64,000 nucleotides of DNA from Bartonella massiliensis (lineage in GTDB: Bacteria; Pseudomonadota; Alphaproteobacteria; Rhizobiales; Rhizobiaceae). The notes beneath the pieces were generated by a model, which saw nothing but the letters and a program-made list of their open reading frames with translations, was not told the DNA's origin and ran no database searches. Made by a program: the position numbers and the translations under genes. Positions 1 through 9,258 of the stretch are shown here, in pieces (within the stretch, counting starts at the first letter, position 1; each line of letters opens with the position of its first letter). Where the stretch lies: positions 124,001 through 188,000 of the forward strand of contig NZ_CABFVS010000002.1 of NCBI RefSeq assembly GCF_902150025.1. Reading direction: 5' to 3'.

Positions 1-714
1 GCGACCTCCAACATGCATGTTAGAGCGCACATCTGTTTTTGTCGGAATTCGATTAATGGCTCCAACAGGCGTTCCATCAAGCAAAATAATTCGTTTATCG
101 CCTTTTCGTACTGCCTCTAAATAACGCTGAACAATAAAAGGTTCGCGATAAATGTCTGAAAACATTTCCAGCAATGATGCTAAATTGCGATCATCTTGTT
201 TTAAATAAAAAACACCAGCGCCGCCATTCCCATAAAGTGGTTTCACAATAATATCGCCAAATGTCTCTCTAAAAGCTGTTATTTCTTCAATATCTTTGGT
301 AATTAATGTTTCTGGCATCAAATCAGAAAATTCAGTCACAAAAATTTTTTCTGGACTATTGCGTACCCATGCCGGATCATTCACAACGAGTGTTTTCGGA
401 TGAATGCGTTCTAATAAATGAGTCGTGGTAATATAATTGAGATCAAAAGGCGGATCTTGGCGCAAAAGAACCACATCCATATCTCTTAATTCCATGCGAA
501 TAGGCTTTCCTAATTGATAATGGTTTCCCTCTTCATCATGGACAGTCAATGACTCTAGTTGTGCAATCACACAACCATCGCGCAAAGATAAACGATCTGG
601 TGTATAATGGAAGAGAGAGTGTCCACGTTCTTGCGCTGCTAAAGCGAGTGCAAATGTCGTATCTCCTTGAATCCGAACTGTTGAAATATGATCCATCTGA
701 ATGGCAATTTTCAT
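1..714 (-). CDS. gshB: Glutathione synthetase (C-terminal part beyond window edge)
   Basis: The reading frame begins with ATG at 714 and runs off the left edge still open, giving 238 residues of a protein that normally has about 315. The start ([10 protein letters not shown]) and the internal stretches [43 protein letters not shown] and [19 protein letters not shown] are those of GshB: the N-terminal substrate domain followed by the ATP-grasp fold. The enzyme joins gamma-glutamylcysteine to glycine using ATP in the cytoplasm. It is divergent from the E1-like gene at 803 across an 88-bp gap. The family call is secure; only the C-terminal part of the ATP-grasp domain is missing, because of the window edge. 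Confidence 0.95.
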   Translation of the reverse strand, partial: MKIAIQMDHISTVRIQGDTTFALALAAQERGHSLFHYTPDRLSLRDGCVIAQLESLTVHDEEGNHYQLGKPIRMELRDMDVVLLRQDPPFDLNYITTTHLLERIHPKTLVVNDPAWVRNSPEKIFVTEFSDLMPETLITKDIEEITAFRETFGDIIVKPLYGNGGAGVFYLKQDDRNLASLLEMFSDIYREPFIVQRYLEAVRKGDKRIILLDGTPVGAINRIPTKTDVRSNMHVGGR

Positions 715-802
715 AAATAAATCCTCCCTTAGCTTAAAAGCAGACTGGTTTATACATCATAAACTTAGTAAACAATAAAAGAACGATGACAAGAGAAAAT
801 TC

Positions 803-1579
803 ATGACACAAGAAACAGATATAAAATTCAACAACGAAGAAATCGAACGCTATGCACGCCACATCATTTTGCCTGAAATTGGTGGAGCGGGGCAACAAAA
901 GCTCAAAAAAGCGCGTGTTCTTGTTGTGGGTGCTGGTGGTCTTGGAGCGCCTGTCTTAACTTATTTAGCCGCCGCAGGTATTGGAACCCTTGGAATTGTC
1001 GATAACGATACCGTTTCACTTTCCAATTTACAACGTCAAATTATTCATAAGACAGATGCAATCAACCAAAGCAAAACAGACAGTGCTGAAACCACTATAA
1101 AAGCTATAAATCCCAATGTTACGGTTGAAAAACACACCCTACGCTTAGAGAAAAGTAATGTGGATAAACTGCTCAATGCCTACCATATTATTGTTGATGG
1201 AAGTGATAATTTTACCACACGCTATCTTCTTGCTGATCACGCAGCCCAATGCAAAAAGCCTTTAATAAGCGGTGCTGTAGAACGTTTTAATGGCTCATTA
1301 ACCGTCCTGATGCCGTATAAGGACAATAACCCTCACTATCGTGATTTATTCCCCACACCTCCTGCTCCTGGGACTATCCCAACATGTGCTGAAGCTGGAA
1401 TCATTGGTGTTTTACCCGGCGTTATTGGAACCCTACAAGCAATGGAAGCGATTAAAATAATCACAAACACCGGAGAACCACTCGTAGGAAAGATCCTTCT
1501 CTATAATGGATTATTAGCGCAATTTAATATTATTACCTATAAACGGAAAAATTATAAAGAAAATACCTTAAACGAATAA
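803..1579 (+). CDS. HesA/MoeB/ThiF-family E1-like adenylyltransferase
   Basis: 258 residues. The ATP-binding loop GAGGLG lies at 43-48 after a beta strand (VLVVGAGG), Asp67 follows in the GIVDNDTV strand, and DGSDNFTTR at 132-140 is the family signature. Cys195 in the TIPTCAEAG segment is near the position of the conserved E1 cysteine. Members adenylate the C-terminal glycine of a ubiquitin-like sulfur carrier (MoaD or ThiS). The CxxC pairs that bind zinc in E. coli MoeB are absent and there is no rhodanese extension, so MoeB and ThiF cannot be told apart here. The start ATG has a weak purine-rich site (aagaga). The gene stands alone; no moa or thi gene is adjacent. Confidence 0.85.
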   Translation: MTQETDIKFNNEEIERYARHIILPEIGGAGQQKLKKARVLVVGAGGLGAPVLTYLAAAGIGTLGIVDNDTVSLSNLQRQIIHKTDAINQSKTDSAETTIKAINPNVTVEKHTLRLEKSNVDKLLNAYHIIVDGSDNFTTRYLLADHAAQCKKPLISGAVERFNGSLTVLMPYKDNNPHYRDLFPTPPAPGTIPTCAEAGIIGVLPGVIGTLQAMEAIKIITNTGEPLVGKILLYNGLLAQFNIITYKRKNYKENTLNE

Positions 1580-1894
1580 GAAGCTTTGAGAAGCATGATT
1601 TTATCCCTTCTCATTTTCAAAACTCTTACGATGTGTATTGAAACTGGATGTTTTACAGCAAATCATCGAAATGCTGTAAACAATCGAAACGTTTAAATTT
1701 ATCATAAATATTGAAGACCTCTTGTAGAAAAAATCTCTTTAAAATAAGCGGATGAATGTGCGACGTGAAGTGCGTTCTGTTTTGTGTGAAAGACTTTTTC
1801 CTATCAAAACATCAATGAAGGTCCTTATGATAAAGCCTTCAGAATCAAATTACAAAAAACATTGCATTTTTTTCTAAAGTGAGTATCTCTGATT

Positions 1895-2458
1895 TTAGCT
1901 TGGTTTATTCGCTTTACCATTATCCCTTGGTATGGGAACAGGATTATCGGATAAACTGCGCAAATAGAGCAAAAGATCTGCACGATCTTGGTCATTTTTA
2001 ATGCCACGGAACGACATAATGGTTCCAGGAAACGCTTGACGTGGAGAATGTAGATAACGATCCAAATTGACAAAATCCCATTTTTGATCAGAATGTGCAC
2101 GCAATGCCCGTGAATAGGCAAAACCTGCTGTTGATGCCAAAGGACGGTTAACAATCTCCCAAAGAACTGGACCAACACGCCCTGCTTGATTGCGTCCAGA
2201 AGTATGGCATATCGCACATTGACGAAAAATTTTACGCCCATTTTCAAGATTTCCTTGCTGAAGGCGGCTATTGAGTGATAGAAAAATTTCAGGTTCTTTC
2301 TTTTCTTCTTTAAATGTATTATTCTTGGCAACAGTATGATGATCTTCAACGAATGTAGAATGATCATAAACTATATCGCTGAGTGTGGAAATTCCCACAA
2401 CAACGACCAGTACACATAAACAAGCACAAATAAAATAGATAACCCTCGAGAAATTCAT
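1895..2458 (-). CDS. Membrane-anchored class I cytochrome c
   Basis: 187 residues. One hydrophobic helix at about residues 6-27 serves as an uncleaved anchor. A linker follows, then a single haem motif CAICH at 81-85 and a likely axial Met148 in PGTIMSFRG. The segment RVGPVLWEIVNRPLAS and the end DLLLYLRSLSDNP are typical of small alphaproteobacterial cytochromes of the CycM/c552 type, which carry electrons on the periplasmic face of the membrane to a terminal oxidase. The region around the haem motif is conserved; residues 30-65 are a charged, low-conservation tether. It is divergent from kdsB. The exact partner oxidase cannot be told from the sequence. Confidence 0.88.
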   Translation of the reverse strand: MNFSRVIYFICACLCVLVVVVGISTLSDIVYDHSTFVEDHHTVAKNNTFKEEKKEPEIFLSLNSRLQQGNLENGRKIFRQCAICHTSGRNQAGRVGPVLWEIVNRPLASTAGFAYSRALRAHSDQKWDFVNLDRYLHSPRQAFPGTIMSFRGIKNDQDRADLLLYLRSLSDNPVPIPRDNGKANKPS

Positions 2459-2562
2459 AAAAACTCAAATATTCATGGTTTCATTACCATTTTGAGTTTA
2501 AGCTTTTTCTTTATAACACACAACATTATAAATGTATCATAGACGACATTTGGAATCTTGCA

Positions 2563-3294
2563 ATGGCTCTTGAACCGATTATTCTTATTCCTGCCCGTAT
2601 AGGCTCAACGCGCCTTCCCCAAAAAGCCCTCGCTGAAATCGCAGGAAAGCCGATGATTGTCCATGTTGCGGAACAAGCTAAAAAAGCGGCAATAGGGCGC
2701 ACAATCGTTGCAACAGATCACCATGATATCGCCAAAGCTGTTGCAGAATATGGGCATGAATGTATCATAACACGAGATGATCATAAGTCTGGCTCTGATC
2801 GTATTTATGAAGCTTTGATGCGTGTTGATTCTAAACAACGCTATAATGCCATTTTGAATATACAAGGGGATCTCCCGACGATAATGCCTCATGAAATCAT
2901 CAGTGCATTACGTCCTTTAGAAAATAGCTTTACTGATATTGCAACCTTGGGGGCTCAAATCATTGCGGAAGATGAAAAAAGAGATCCCAATGTTGTCAAA
3001 ATCATTGGGACACCGCTTTCTCAAAATCGCCTTCGTGCTCTTTATTTCACGCGTGCCACAGCTCCCTATGGAGAGGGGGTTCTTTATCATCATATTGGAC
3101 TATACGCCTATCGGCGTGAAGCACTCGAGAAATTTGTATCATTCAAACCCTCTACACTCGAGATGCGTGAAAAACTTGAACAATTACGTGCATTAGAGCA
3201 TAATATGCGTATCGATGTGGAAATAATCGATACGATTCCCTTAGGTGTAGACACACAACGTGATCTCGATAGAGTACGTAAGATTTTAGCATGA
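2563..3294 (+). CDS. kdsB: 3-deoxy-manno-octulosonate cytidylyltransferase
   Basis: 243 residues, normal for the family. The N-terminal nucleotide-binding signature [20 protein letters not shown] (about 9-28) is diagnostic. NIQGDLP with Asp103 matches the metal-binding loop, and [16 protein letters not shown] is the CTP/sugar-contacting stretch. The enzyme makes CMP-Kdo, the activated sugar for the lipopolysaccharide inner core, so the cell makes Kdo-containing LPS. The stop overlaps the pheA start by 4 bp (ATGA), so the two are probably translationally coupled. The start ATG follows a short leader after the divergent cytochrome gene. Confidence 0.96.
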   Translation: MALEPIILIPARIGSTRLPQKALAEIAGKPMIVHVAEQAKKAAIGRTIVATDHHDIAKAVAEYGHECIITRDDHKSGSDRIYEALMRVDSKQRYNAILNIQGDLPTIMPHEIISALRPLENSFTDIATLGAQIIAEDEKRDPNVVKIIGTPLSQNRLRALYFTRATAPYGEGVLYHHIGLYAYRREALEKFVSFKPSTLEMREKLEQLRALEHNMRIDVEIIDTIPLGVDTQRDLDRVRKILA

Positions 3295-4154
3295 AAACAC
3301 TCAAAAAAACCAATAAAATCTCTTTCCAAGGAGAATACGGTGCTAATTCCCATATTGCTTGCTCTAATATATTTCCCCATATGGAGGCTGTTCCCTCTGC
3401 TACTTTTGAAGACGCTCTTAATTTAGTGGAAAATGGGAAAGCTGATCTTGCTATGATCCCGATTGAAAATACTCTTGCTGGACGCGTTGCAGACATTCAT
3501 CATCTCTTACCACAATCATCGCTTTATATTATTGATGAATATTTTTTGCCTATCCACTTTCAACTCATGGTTTTGCCTGGCGTTACCCATGATGAAATTA
3601 AAACCGTTCACAGCCATACGCATGCCCTGGCACAATGCCGAAAAATCATACGAAATAATGGTTGGAAACCTGTTGTTTCTGAAGACACCGCTGGAGCTGC
3701 AAAATTTATTAAAAAAAGCGCTCAACGTTCACAAGCAGCTTTAGCCCCTCTGATCGCAGCAGAGCTCTACGGGCTTGATGTTCTTGAAAGAAATGTTGAA
3801 GATAACCCTCATAATATTACCCGTTTTGTCATTCTTTCACGATCCAAACGACATGTCCCCAAACCTACAAATGGCCAAAAAATTATCACCAGTCTGCTTT
3901 TTCGAGTGCGTAATGTCCCCGCTGCTCTCTACAAAGCCATGGGAGGATTTGCAACGAATGGTATCAATATGACAAAATTAGAAAGCTATCAAATTGGTGG
4001 AAATTTTAATGCAACGCAATTCTTTGTTGATATTGAAGGGCATCCTGAAGATCCCATGATGAAACTTGCCTTAGAAGAATTGTCTTTCTTTTCTGCTGAA
4101 TTACGTATTATCGGTACTTATCCCGCACAAAATGATCGAACATCGCATATGTAA
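3291..4154 (+). CDS. pheA: Prephenate dehydratase (monofunctional)
   Basis: 287 residues. The periplasmic-binding-like catalytic domain covers about 10-182, with the conserved FQGEYGANS start and the catalytic TRF motif at 177-179 (HNITRFVIL). An ACT regulatory domain follows at about 198-280, with the ESY variant of the ESRP phenylalanine-binding motif. The enzyme converts prephenate to phenylpyruvate in phenylalanine synthesis and is probably feedback-inhibited through the ACT domain. No chorismate mutase domain is fused. The 4-bp overlap with kdsB suggests a two-gene operon. A decayed copy of the 3' end lies directly downstream. Confidence 0.96.
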   Translation: MKTLKKTNKISFQGEYGANSHIACSNIFPHMEAVPSATFEDALNLVENGKADLAMIPIENTLAGRVADIHHLLPQSSLYIIDEYFLPIHFQLMVLPGVTHDEIKTVHSHTHALAQCRKIIRNNGWKPVVSEDTAGAAKFIKKSAQRSQAALAPLIAAELYGLDVLERNVEDNPHNITRFVILSRSKRHVPKPTNGQKIITSLLFRVRNVPAALYKAMGGFATNGINMTKLESYQIGGNFNATQFFVDIEGHPEDPMMKLALEELSFFSAELRIIGTYPAQNDRTSHM

Positions 4155-4251
4155 AAGCAACAAAACCACCATCATGTTTTGCTAATCTCGAAGGATATCC
4201 TAAAAATCCTATAATGCAATGTATCTTAGAAAAACGCATTTTTTTATGTTA
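4153..4251 (+). pseudogene. Vestigial duplicate of the pheA 3' end
   Basis: Starting inside the pheA stop region, a frame beginning at 4154 reads [19 protein letters not shown] and then IMQCILEKR before its own stop. This aligns with pheA residues about 240-264 ([16 protein letters not shown], then MMKLALEE). The DNA match is clearest over GGATATCCTAAAAATCC against GGGCATCCTGAAGATCC. The copy is in a different frame from the intact gene, has no start, and is heavily diverged. I read it as the remnant of a tandem partial duplication, or of a second ACT-domain gene fused and lost. Confidence 0.6.
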
Positions 4252-4726
4252 AACGTCCTTCATTATGAAGCTAAAGCAAAAAGAAAAAGAGTAATAATAT
4301 CCGATAATAGAATATATAAATAGTTTTGATAATGTTTTTTGACAAATTACATGATGACAAATAGTAATTCGACGCGTACAAAGAGCTCTTGTAAAGAAAA
4401 ACAATAAACGAAAATGAAAGCACTTGTACTTTCCATTTTTCATATATAAAGAAGGATCTTTCAGAAAACATATCACTTTCTATAGCGATTTATTCCAATA
4501 AAAATAACGAACTTCTAAATTAGCTCATAAAAACAATTCAGCTTATCATCAGCGTATATTTGAGATAACAAACCATTCAAATTTCTTGAATTCAGATAAT
4601 TTTCAACGTGCTTTTTATAGAACTATAAGATGCTATTTAACCATATTCTTTGTATTACGTTTGAATTTTCCTATTTATAAAAACTGATTTATAATTCATT
4701 CTACTTTAAGAAAAAAGGAAAGGATA
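4252..4726. other. Non-coding interval between pheA remnant and secreted-protein gene
   Basis: About 475 bp, strongly AT-rich, with frequent stops on both strands. Short frames on the minus strand have no family resemblance. The right end holds AT-rich promoter-like sequence and a good ribosome-binding site (AAAGGAAAGG) for the gene at 4727. Nothing else is supported. Confidence 0.5.
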
Positions 4727-5134
4727 ATGAAAAAAAGCTTCACGAAAGGGTTATTAGCTGCCACTATTCTCACATGCTCTAGTGTTGCCTTTGCTGGATT
4801 TGGTGAGAGAGAATGGGATTTTGCGCCCGATGAAAGTATTACAATTGTCCCCTCCGATATCGTCCGTCAAGGAGCTGAATATTCTTGCGAGGTATTTAAA
4901 CCGAAAAAAGTATCCTTTACTTTATCGTATTCAGCTCCTTCTGATTTAGACAAATTGAGAATTGTTGCTGATGATAATGAAAAAATAATCCACGATAAGG
5001 AAAAGAAGATCTTTATATTGAAAAATATAACATCTCTTCATATCAGCTTTCCTTCATCTGGAAATTATATTTTCAAAAATATTACGAAGAAAAAAGTTAT
5101 TGGAACAAACTGTGATACAGGAGATTATGATTAA
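4727..5134 (+). CDS. Small secreted protein of unknown function
   Basis: 135 residues. A classic signal peptide (charged MKKSFTKG, a hydrophobic core, cleavage after AFA at about residue 23) is followed by a 112-residue mature domain. That domain has two cysteines, Cys54 and Cys129, which could form a disulfide in the periplasm or outside the cell. The body alternates hydrophobic and charged residues, suggesting a beta-rich fold (SFTLSYSAP, LHISFPSSGNYIF). The ribosome-binding site AAAGGAAAGG sits just before the ATG. I do not recognise the family. It stands alone between non-coding stretches, so context gives no function. The signal peptide, ribosome-binding site and sustained frame make it a credible gene. 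Confidence 0.75.
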   Translation: MKKSFTKGLLAATILTCSSVAFAGFGEREWDFAPDESITIVPSDIVRQGAEYSCEVFKPKKVSFTLSYSAPSDLDKLRIVADDNEKIIHDKEKKIFILKNITSLHISFPSSGNYIFKNITKKKVIGTNCDTGDYD

Positions 5135-6647
5135 TAATATTTCTCATCAATATCTAAGCTTCAACAAGTGATCTTGCTTTTTAGTTTTTTCAAAATCTGG
5201 CATAATAAATTATTAAAGCTGGATTTGTGGGGAGCTTTTTACTGCTATAGGCAATAAATATTTAAAAAAGTTTTGCAACAATTTAAATTATTCTGTATTT
5301 TTTGCTATCAAAGCTGATTTTAAAATTAAATAAAACAAGTTTTTCCTTCATAATAGCTTCATCTTAAAGCATTATAAAACGCATTTACACAAATCACTTA
5401 GGTTAATAAGAATGGTAACGCTATTGTAGATCTATACACGAAAAATCCCCACTGTATTTTTTCAGTGCTATTAACGCGAGAAACCCAATTCCATTTTAAA
5501 TCATATTCGTTTAGGCTTTTGGAACAGATTATCTTGCTTTTCTCTCATTATTGAAGCGTTTCATGATTTTAATATCGCTTATATAAAAACACTGTTTTTA
5601 CGCTTATGTAACCAGAACCGTCTTATTTTATAGCTCTTAATGTTGTCCCGACTTTTTGCATACATATAGTTCTTAAAAGAGCTATGAAATCTTGTCTCTA
5701 ATGAAGGGAATCCATACGTTAATCCTTCTTGGAATATACAAAAAAAATTTTATTAATAATTAAGGGAATCAGCGTTCAAGAAAAAAGAGCAATAGCGTCT
5801 GCTTAGTCTTTAATATATATTTTAAGAGAAAAAATATTACATCTTTGTTATTCTTATTCACTATAGAAATAATATCGTAGCATTATAAGATATCAACTTT
5901 TCGTGATAAGTATTTGATTTTCTTAATATTAAATCCTTAAAAATTATAAATGGAAGTGGTATATGAGGCAAAATGATTGAAAAAAGACATAAAAATGCTT
6001 CTTATGAATCCTCTTAAATGCAAGAGACCACAATATTGGGGACTGTTAGATAATATGAGGGGGGACCAGCTTATCCTTTATATTAAGCATAAAGATGGTC
6101 GTGCACAATGAATTTGTACTTCATAAGCAAGTGTGTATACTCTTTACGAGTAATGTTGTAAAATAGCGTGAGATGTATAGAAAAATATCTTAAAAAACAT
6201 GTAAATGGATAACATAAAGCTCTGCTTGAGATGTTCTGTTTTACATAAAGAGAATGATATCGTTCAATCAATATGTTATAATTATTCATAAAACAACACT
6301 CTTCGTCTAACTTCCTTATTTCAACCCATGCATGATCTCTATGCTTTATTTGCCTTTTTTATTGCAAATTTTCTATGCTTTCTCGTAGTTTTGGAACAGA
6401 GGTCCGTATCCAACTCTTACAGATTTGAGCAAATGAGCGTAATCATGCGTCTAGATTACCTTAAACGAAGTAAATATTTTATACTAAATATCATAGGAAG
6501 AGTTACTCTACTATGGAAACTGATAATTTTTGCCCTCTTTGTTGTTTATATACCCATAAATTAAACGCAAAAGAAAATTATTTCTCGTTCTTATGATATT
6601 TTTCGTTTCTAAGCTTGATTTTTCATGTCAGATCGACAATATAAACT
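5135..6647. other. Long non-coding interval, about 1.5 kb
   Basis: AT-rich DNA with stops in all frames. The two longest frames (68 residues minus at 6083-6289; 78 residues plus at 6328-6564) lack ribosome-binding sites and recognisable motifs. There are short hairpins, for example CACTG/CAGTG near 5460, and an inverted AGCTCTT/AAGAGCT pair near 5630-5690. A stretch near 6050-6200 weakly resembles the decayed sequence at 42440-42530 (ATGAGGGG, GAGATGTAT, CTTAAAAAA), but the match is too broken to call. It is probably decayed sequence. Confidence 0.5.
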
Positions 6648-6746
6648 TGGGAGGTTGGTGATGGACGAACTGCTCGCCAACTGGGTCAGGTCTGGAAAGA
6701 AGCAGCCCCAACGAGTTTTGGTACGGGTCATCGTGCCGGCCTCCTA
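6648..6746 (+). ncRNA. ffs: Signal recognition particle RNA, small bacterial type
   Basis: The conserved apical loop is plain: CTGGGTCAGGTCTGG, the GGAA-type tetraloop region, AAGCAGCCCCAACG and GTACGGGTC. The ends pair: GGAGGTTGGT at 6650-6659 with GCCGGCCTCC at 6735-6744, using G-U pairs. The length, near 97 nt, fits the 4.5S class. This RNA binds Ffh and targets ribosomes making membrane proteins to FtsY. It lies just upstream of dnaX, its usual place in Rhizobiales. A frame covering 6625-6831 is a chance reading through this RNA. The ends are set from the helix and may be off by a few bases. Confidence 0.93.
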
Positions 6747-6975
6747 TTTTGCTGAAGAAGTTATTTTCATGCTATCTTTTAGCAAGGTATCGCCTCTTTC
6801 AAGAGTGGCCTTTGTGTGCAGCAAGTATTAAGGGACTTTGTTATTTTTAAGCTAATGATCCCATAAAAAATAAATTGATTGAGAAAAAATCCTTTTATAT
6901 GAGAGTACGGTATTGACCTGTGCTTGGTCTATGATCAAAATGTACGCATAAAGAACTTCGAAGTTGGAAACATTC

Positions 6976-8889
6976 ATGAAAAATGCACCGGTAGAAACAG
7001 CCTATCGTGTTCTTGCTCGTAAATATCGACCTCAAAACTTTTCTGACCTCATTGGTCAGGAAGCTATGGTGCGTACTCTTACCAATGCCTTTGAAAAAGG
7101 TCGCATTGCACAAGCATGGATGTTAACAGGGATTCGTGGTGTAGGTAAAACGACAACAGCACGTATTTTGGCACGTGCGCTCAATTATAAAACAAAAGAT
7201 ATTGACCAACCAACAACTGTATTAGACTCTCTTGGTGAGCATTGCACACAAATTATTGAAGGGCGCCATATTGATGTTATAGAAATGGATGCCGCTTCTC
7301 ATACAGGTATTGACGATATTCGTGAAATTATTGAACAAATACGCTATCGTCCTGTGTCTGCGCGCTATAAGGTTTATATTATCGATGAAGTTCATATGCT
7401 CTCAACGCAGGCCTTTAATGGTTTGTTGAAAACTCTTGAAGAGCCACCATCCCATGTAAAATTTATTTTTGCCACAACGGAAATTCGCAAAGTTCCTATT
7501 ACCATCCTTTCACGTTGTCAACGTTTTGATTTGCGACGGATTGAATCAAAAGCTTTGAGTGCACATTTGCGCCAAATTGCGCAATATGAAAAGGTCGAAG
7601 TAGAAGATCAAGCACTCTCTATGATTGTTCGTGCAGCAGAAGGCTCTGTCCGTGATGCATTATCCATTTTTGATCAAGCAATTGCCCATAGTAATGGCAA
7701 TGTTAATGCCACGGCAGTTCGCACGATGCTAGGATTAGCGGATCAAGCACGTATTATTGATCTCTTTGAATTTATCATGAAGGGTAATGTTGTCCACGCA
7801 TTACATGAATTACGCAATCAATATGATGCAGGCGCTGATCCCCTTACTATATTGACAGAACTAGCCGATTTTAATCATCTGGTCACACGTTTACGTTTTA
7901 CACCAGAAATAGTGGAAGATTTCTCACTGACTGAAGAGCAACGTTTAAGAAGTTTAGACTTTTCAAAAAAACTTTCCGTTCCTGTTTTATCCCGAAACTG
8001 GCAAATGTTACTCAAAGGTTTACAAGAAGTTAATCAAACTGCACATCCACTTCAAGCTGCTGAAATGCTTTTAATTCGTCTTGCTCACACAGCTGACCTC
8101 CCCACTCTTGATGAAGCTTTAAAAAAGCTTACGCAAGAAAAAACATCTCTCACTCTCATTACAAATGCTCCTCATCAAGAATCCACAAACATCAACAACA
8201 CAACAAAAGAAACAACAATTGATGTCCATGCTTCCTCAAGCGTTTCCAATACATCAACAGAGCAATCAGATTTAACACCATCTTTTGAAAACCAATTAGA
8301 TCATTCCTTACAACCGGAAAACTCAATCAAGACCCAAACTCCTGAAAGCACCAACGCACCTGCAATAATGGAAACTGTTGATCTTTCTGAAAAGAATGCA
8401 AATTCATCGCATCTAGCAACGCAAGAGATTACCAAACCTAAAACTCTAGCGATTAATTCTTTGCACGATATTGTTAAATTAGCCGAACAACATAATGATG
8501 TTCCTTTCAAACTCCTCATTAAAGAATTTGTTCATCCTGTTTCTTTTGAAGACGGGCATATTACATTAAGACTTTCTGAAAATACTCCACGCTTTCTTAC
8601 CCATGATATCGAAAAAAAGCTCTCTCAATGGGCTGAAAAACGCTATGTGATAACTTTTGTTAATGAAGGAGGCGGTCCAACCTTACAGGAAGAAAGTGTA
8701 GCGATTCAAAAAACTCTTTTTTCCAATGCAGAGACAAATCCTGATATTGCAAAAATCCTCAACCATTTCCCAGAATCAAAAATTGTCGATATTCGACTCA
8801 ACAAAGAAGAAAATGATCTTGATTTAATCTATGATACCTTTAAAAATACCGGTCTCTTGAAAAATGAAAATGATAGTAATGATGAATAA
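6976..8889 (+). CDS. dnaX: DNA polymerase III subunits tau/gamma
   Basis: 637 residues from the ATG at 6976; an in-frame TTG at 6964 would add four. The AAA+ clamp-loader core has Walker A GIRGVGKT at 52-59, Walker B VYIIDEVHML near 130 and the SRC motif (ILSRCQRF). Domain III ends near residue 382. A Ser/Thr/Asn-rich linker follows, then a conserved C-terminal domain (PFKLLIKEFVHPVSFEDGHI onward) that fits the tau part binding polymerase. The protein loads the beta clamp and couples the replicase. Only one cysteine (GEHC) remains where a four-cysteine zinc module is usual. An in-frame slippery heptamer at 8121-8127 could yield a short gamma form. ybaB and recR follow closely, the usual operon. 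Confidence 0.96.
   Translation: MKNAPVETAYRVLARKYRPQNFSDLIGQEAMVRTLTNAFEKGRIAQAWMLTGIRGVGKTTTARILARALNYKTKDIDQPTTVLDSLGEHCTQIIEGRHIDVIEMDAASHTGIDDIREIIEQIRYRPVSARYKVYIIDEVHMLSTQAFNGLLKTLEEPPSHVKFIFATTEIRKVPITILSRCQRFDLRRIESKALSAHLRQIAQYEKVEVEDQALSMIVRAAEGSVRDALSIFDQAIAHSNGNVNATAVRTMLGLADQARIIDLFEFIMKGNVVHALHELRNQYDAGADPLTILTELADFNHLVTRLRFTPEIVEDFSLTEEQRLRSLDFSKKLSVPVLSRNWQMLLKGLQEVNQTAHPLQAAEMLLIRLAHTADLPTLDEALKKLTQEKTSLTLITNAPHQESTNINNTTKETTIDVHASSSVSNTSTEQSDLTPSFENQLDHSLQPENSIKTQTPESTNAPAIMETVDLSEKNANSSHLATQEITKPKTLAINSLHDIVKLAEQHNDVPFKLLIKEFVHPVSFEDGHITLRLSENTPRFLTHDIEKKLSQWAEKRYVITFVNEGGGPTLQEESVAIQKTLFSNAETNPDIAKILNHFPESKIVDIRLNKEENDLDLIYDTFKNTGLLKNENDSNDE
8121..8127 (+). promoter_or_regulatory. 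Candidate -1 ribosomal frameshift site in dnaX
   Basis: The heptamer A AAA AAG lies in the zero frame (TTA AAA AAG at codons 382-384), the same slippery sequence used by E. coli dnaX. A -1 slip here would add 31 codons and stop at the TGA at 8220-8222. The product would be about 415 residues, ending just after clamp-loader domain III, as gamma does. No strong downstream hairpin or clear upstream Shine-Dalgarno stimulator is visible, so the case is suggestive only. Confidence 0.4.
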
Positions 8890-8903
8890 GGATACCTATT
8901 CCT

Positions 8904-9227
8904 ATGCGTGAAATGATGAGTATGATGAAAAAAGCCAAAGAAATGAAAGAAAAAATGCAGCAAATTCAAGAGGAAATGGCTAATCTGCAAGCTACCGGTA
9001 CTGCAGGCGGTGATCTCGTCAGTATCACTTTAAATGGCAAAAATATTATAATAGCAATTCAAATTGATCCTTCATTACTCAAACCGGAAGAAACTGAAAT
9101 TCTTGCGGATCTCATCATGGCGGCTCATAATGAAGCAAGGACAAAAATTGACAACGCACTAGAAGAAAAAACAAAGAACATGACAGCAGGGCTACCACTC
9201 CCATCAGGTTTCAAGCTTCCATTTTAA
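8904..9227 (+). CDS. YbaB/EbfC-family nucleoid-associated protein
   Basis: 107 residues. A Met/Lys-rich amphipathic N-terminal helix ([20 protein letters not shown]) is followed by the beta-strand core [15 protein letters not shown] and the C-terminal [16 protein letters not shown] ending, all typical of the YbaB family. These proteins form dimers that bind DNA and coat the nucleoid. The gene sits 14 bp after dnaX and 31 bp before recR, the common dnaX-ybaB-recR arrangement, which suggests one transcript for replication and repair. Confidence 0.94.
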   Translation: MREMMSMMKKAKEMKEKMQQIQEEMANLQATGTAGGDLVSITLNGKNIIIAIQIDPSLLKPEETEILADLIMAAHNEARTKIDNALEEKTKNMTAGLPLPSGFKLPF

Positions 9228-9258
9228 TGAAACGGCTTTTTCCCATGGAACAAAATAT

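Noticed and set aside
6083-6564. Two frames of 68 and 78 codons in the 5.1-6.6 kb interval
   Set aside because: No ribosome-binding site, no known motif, and a composition expected of AT-rich non-coding DNA.
6625-6831. 68-codon frame upstream of dnaX
   Set aside because: It lies across the SRP RNA and its composition is explained by that RNA.
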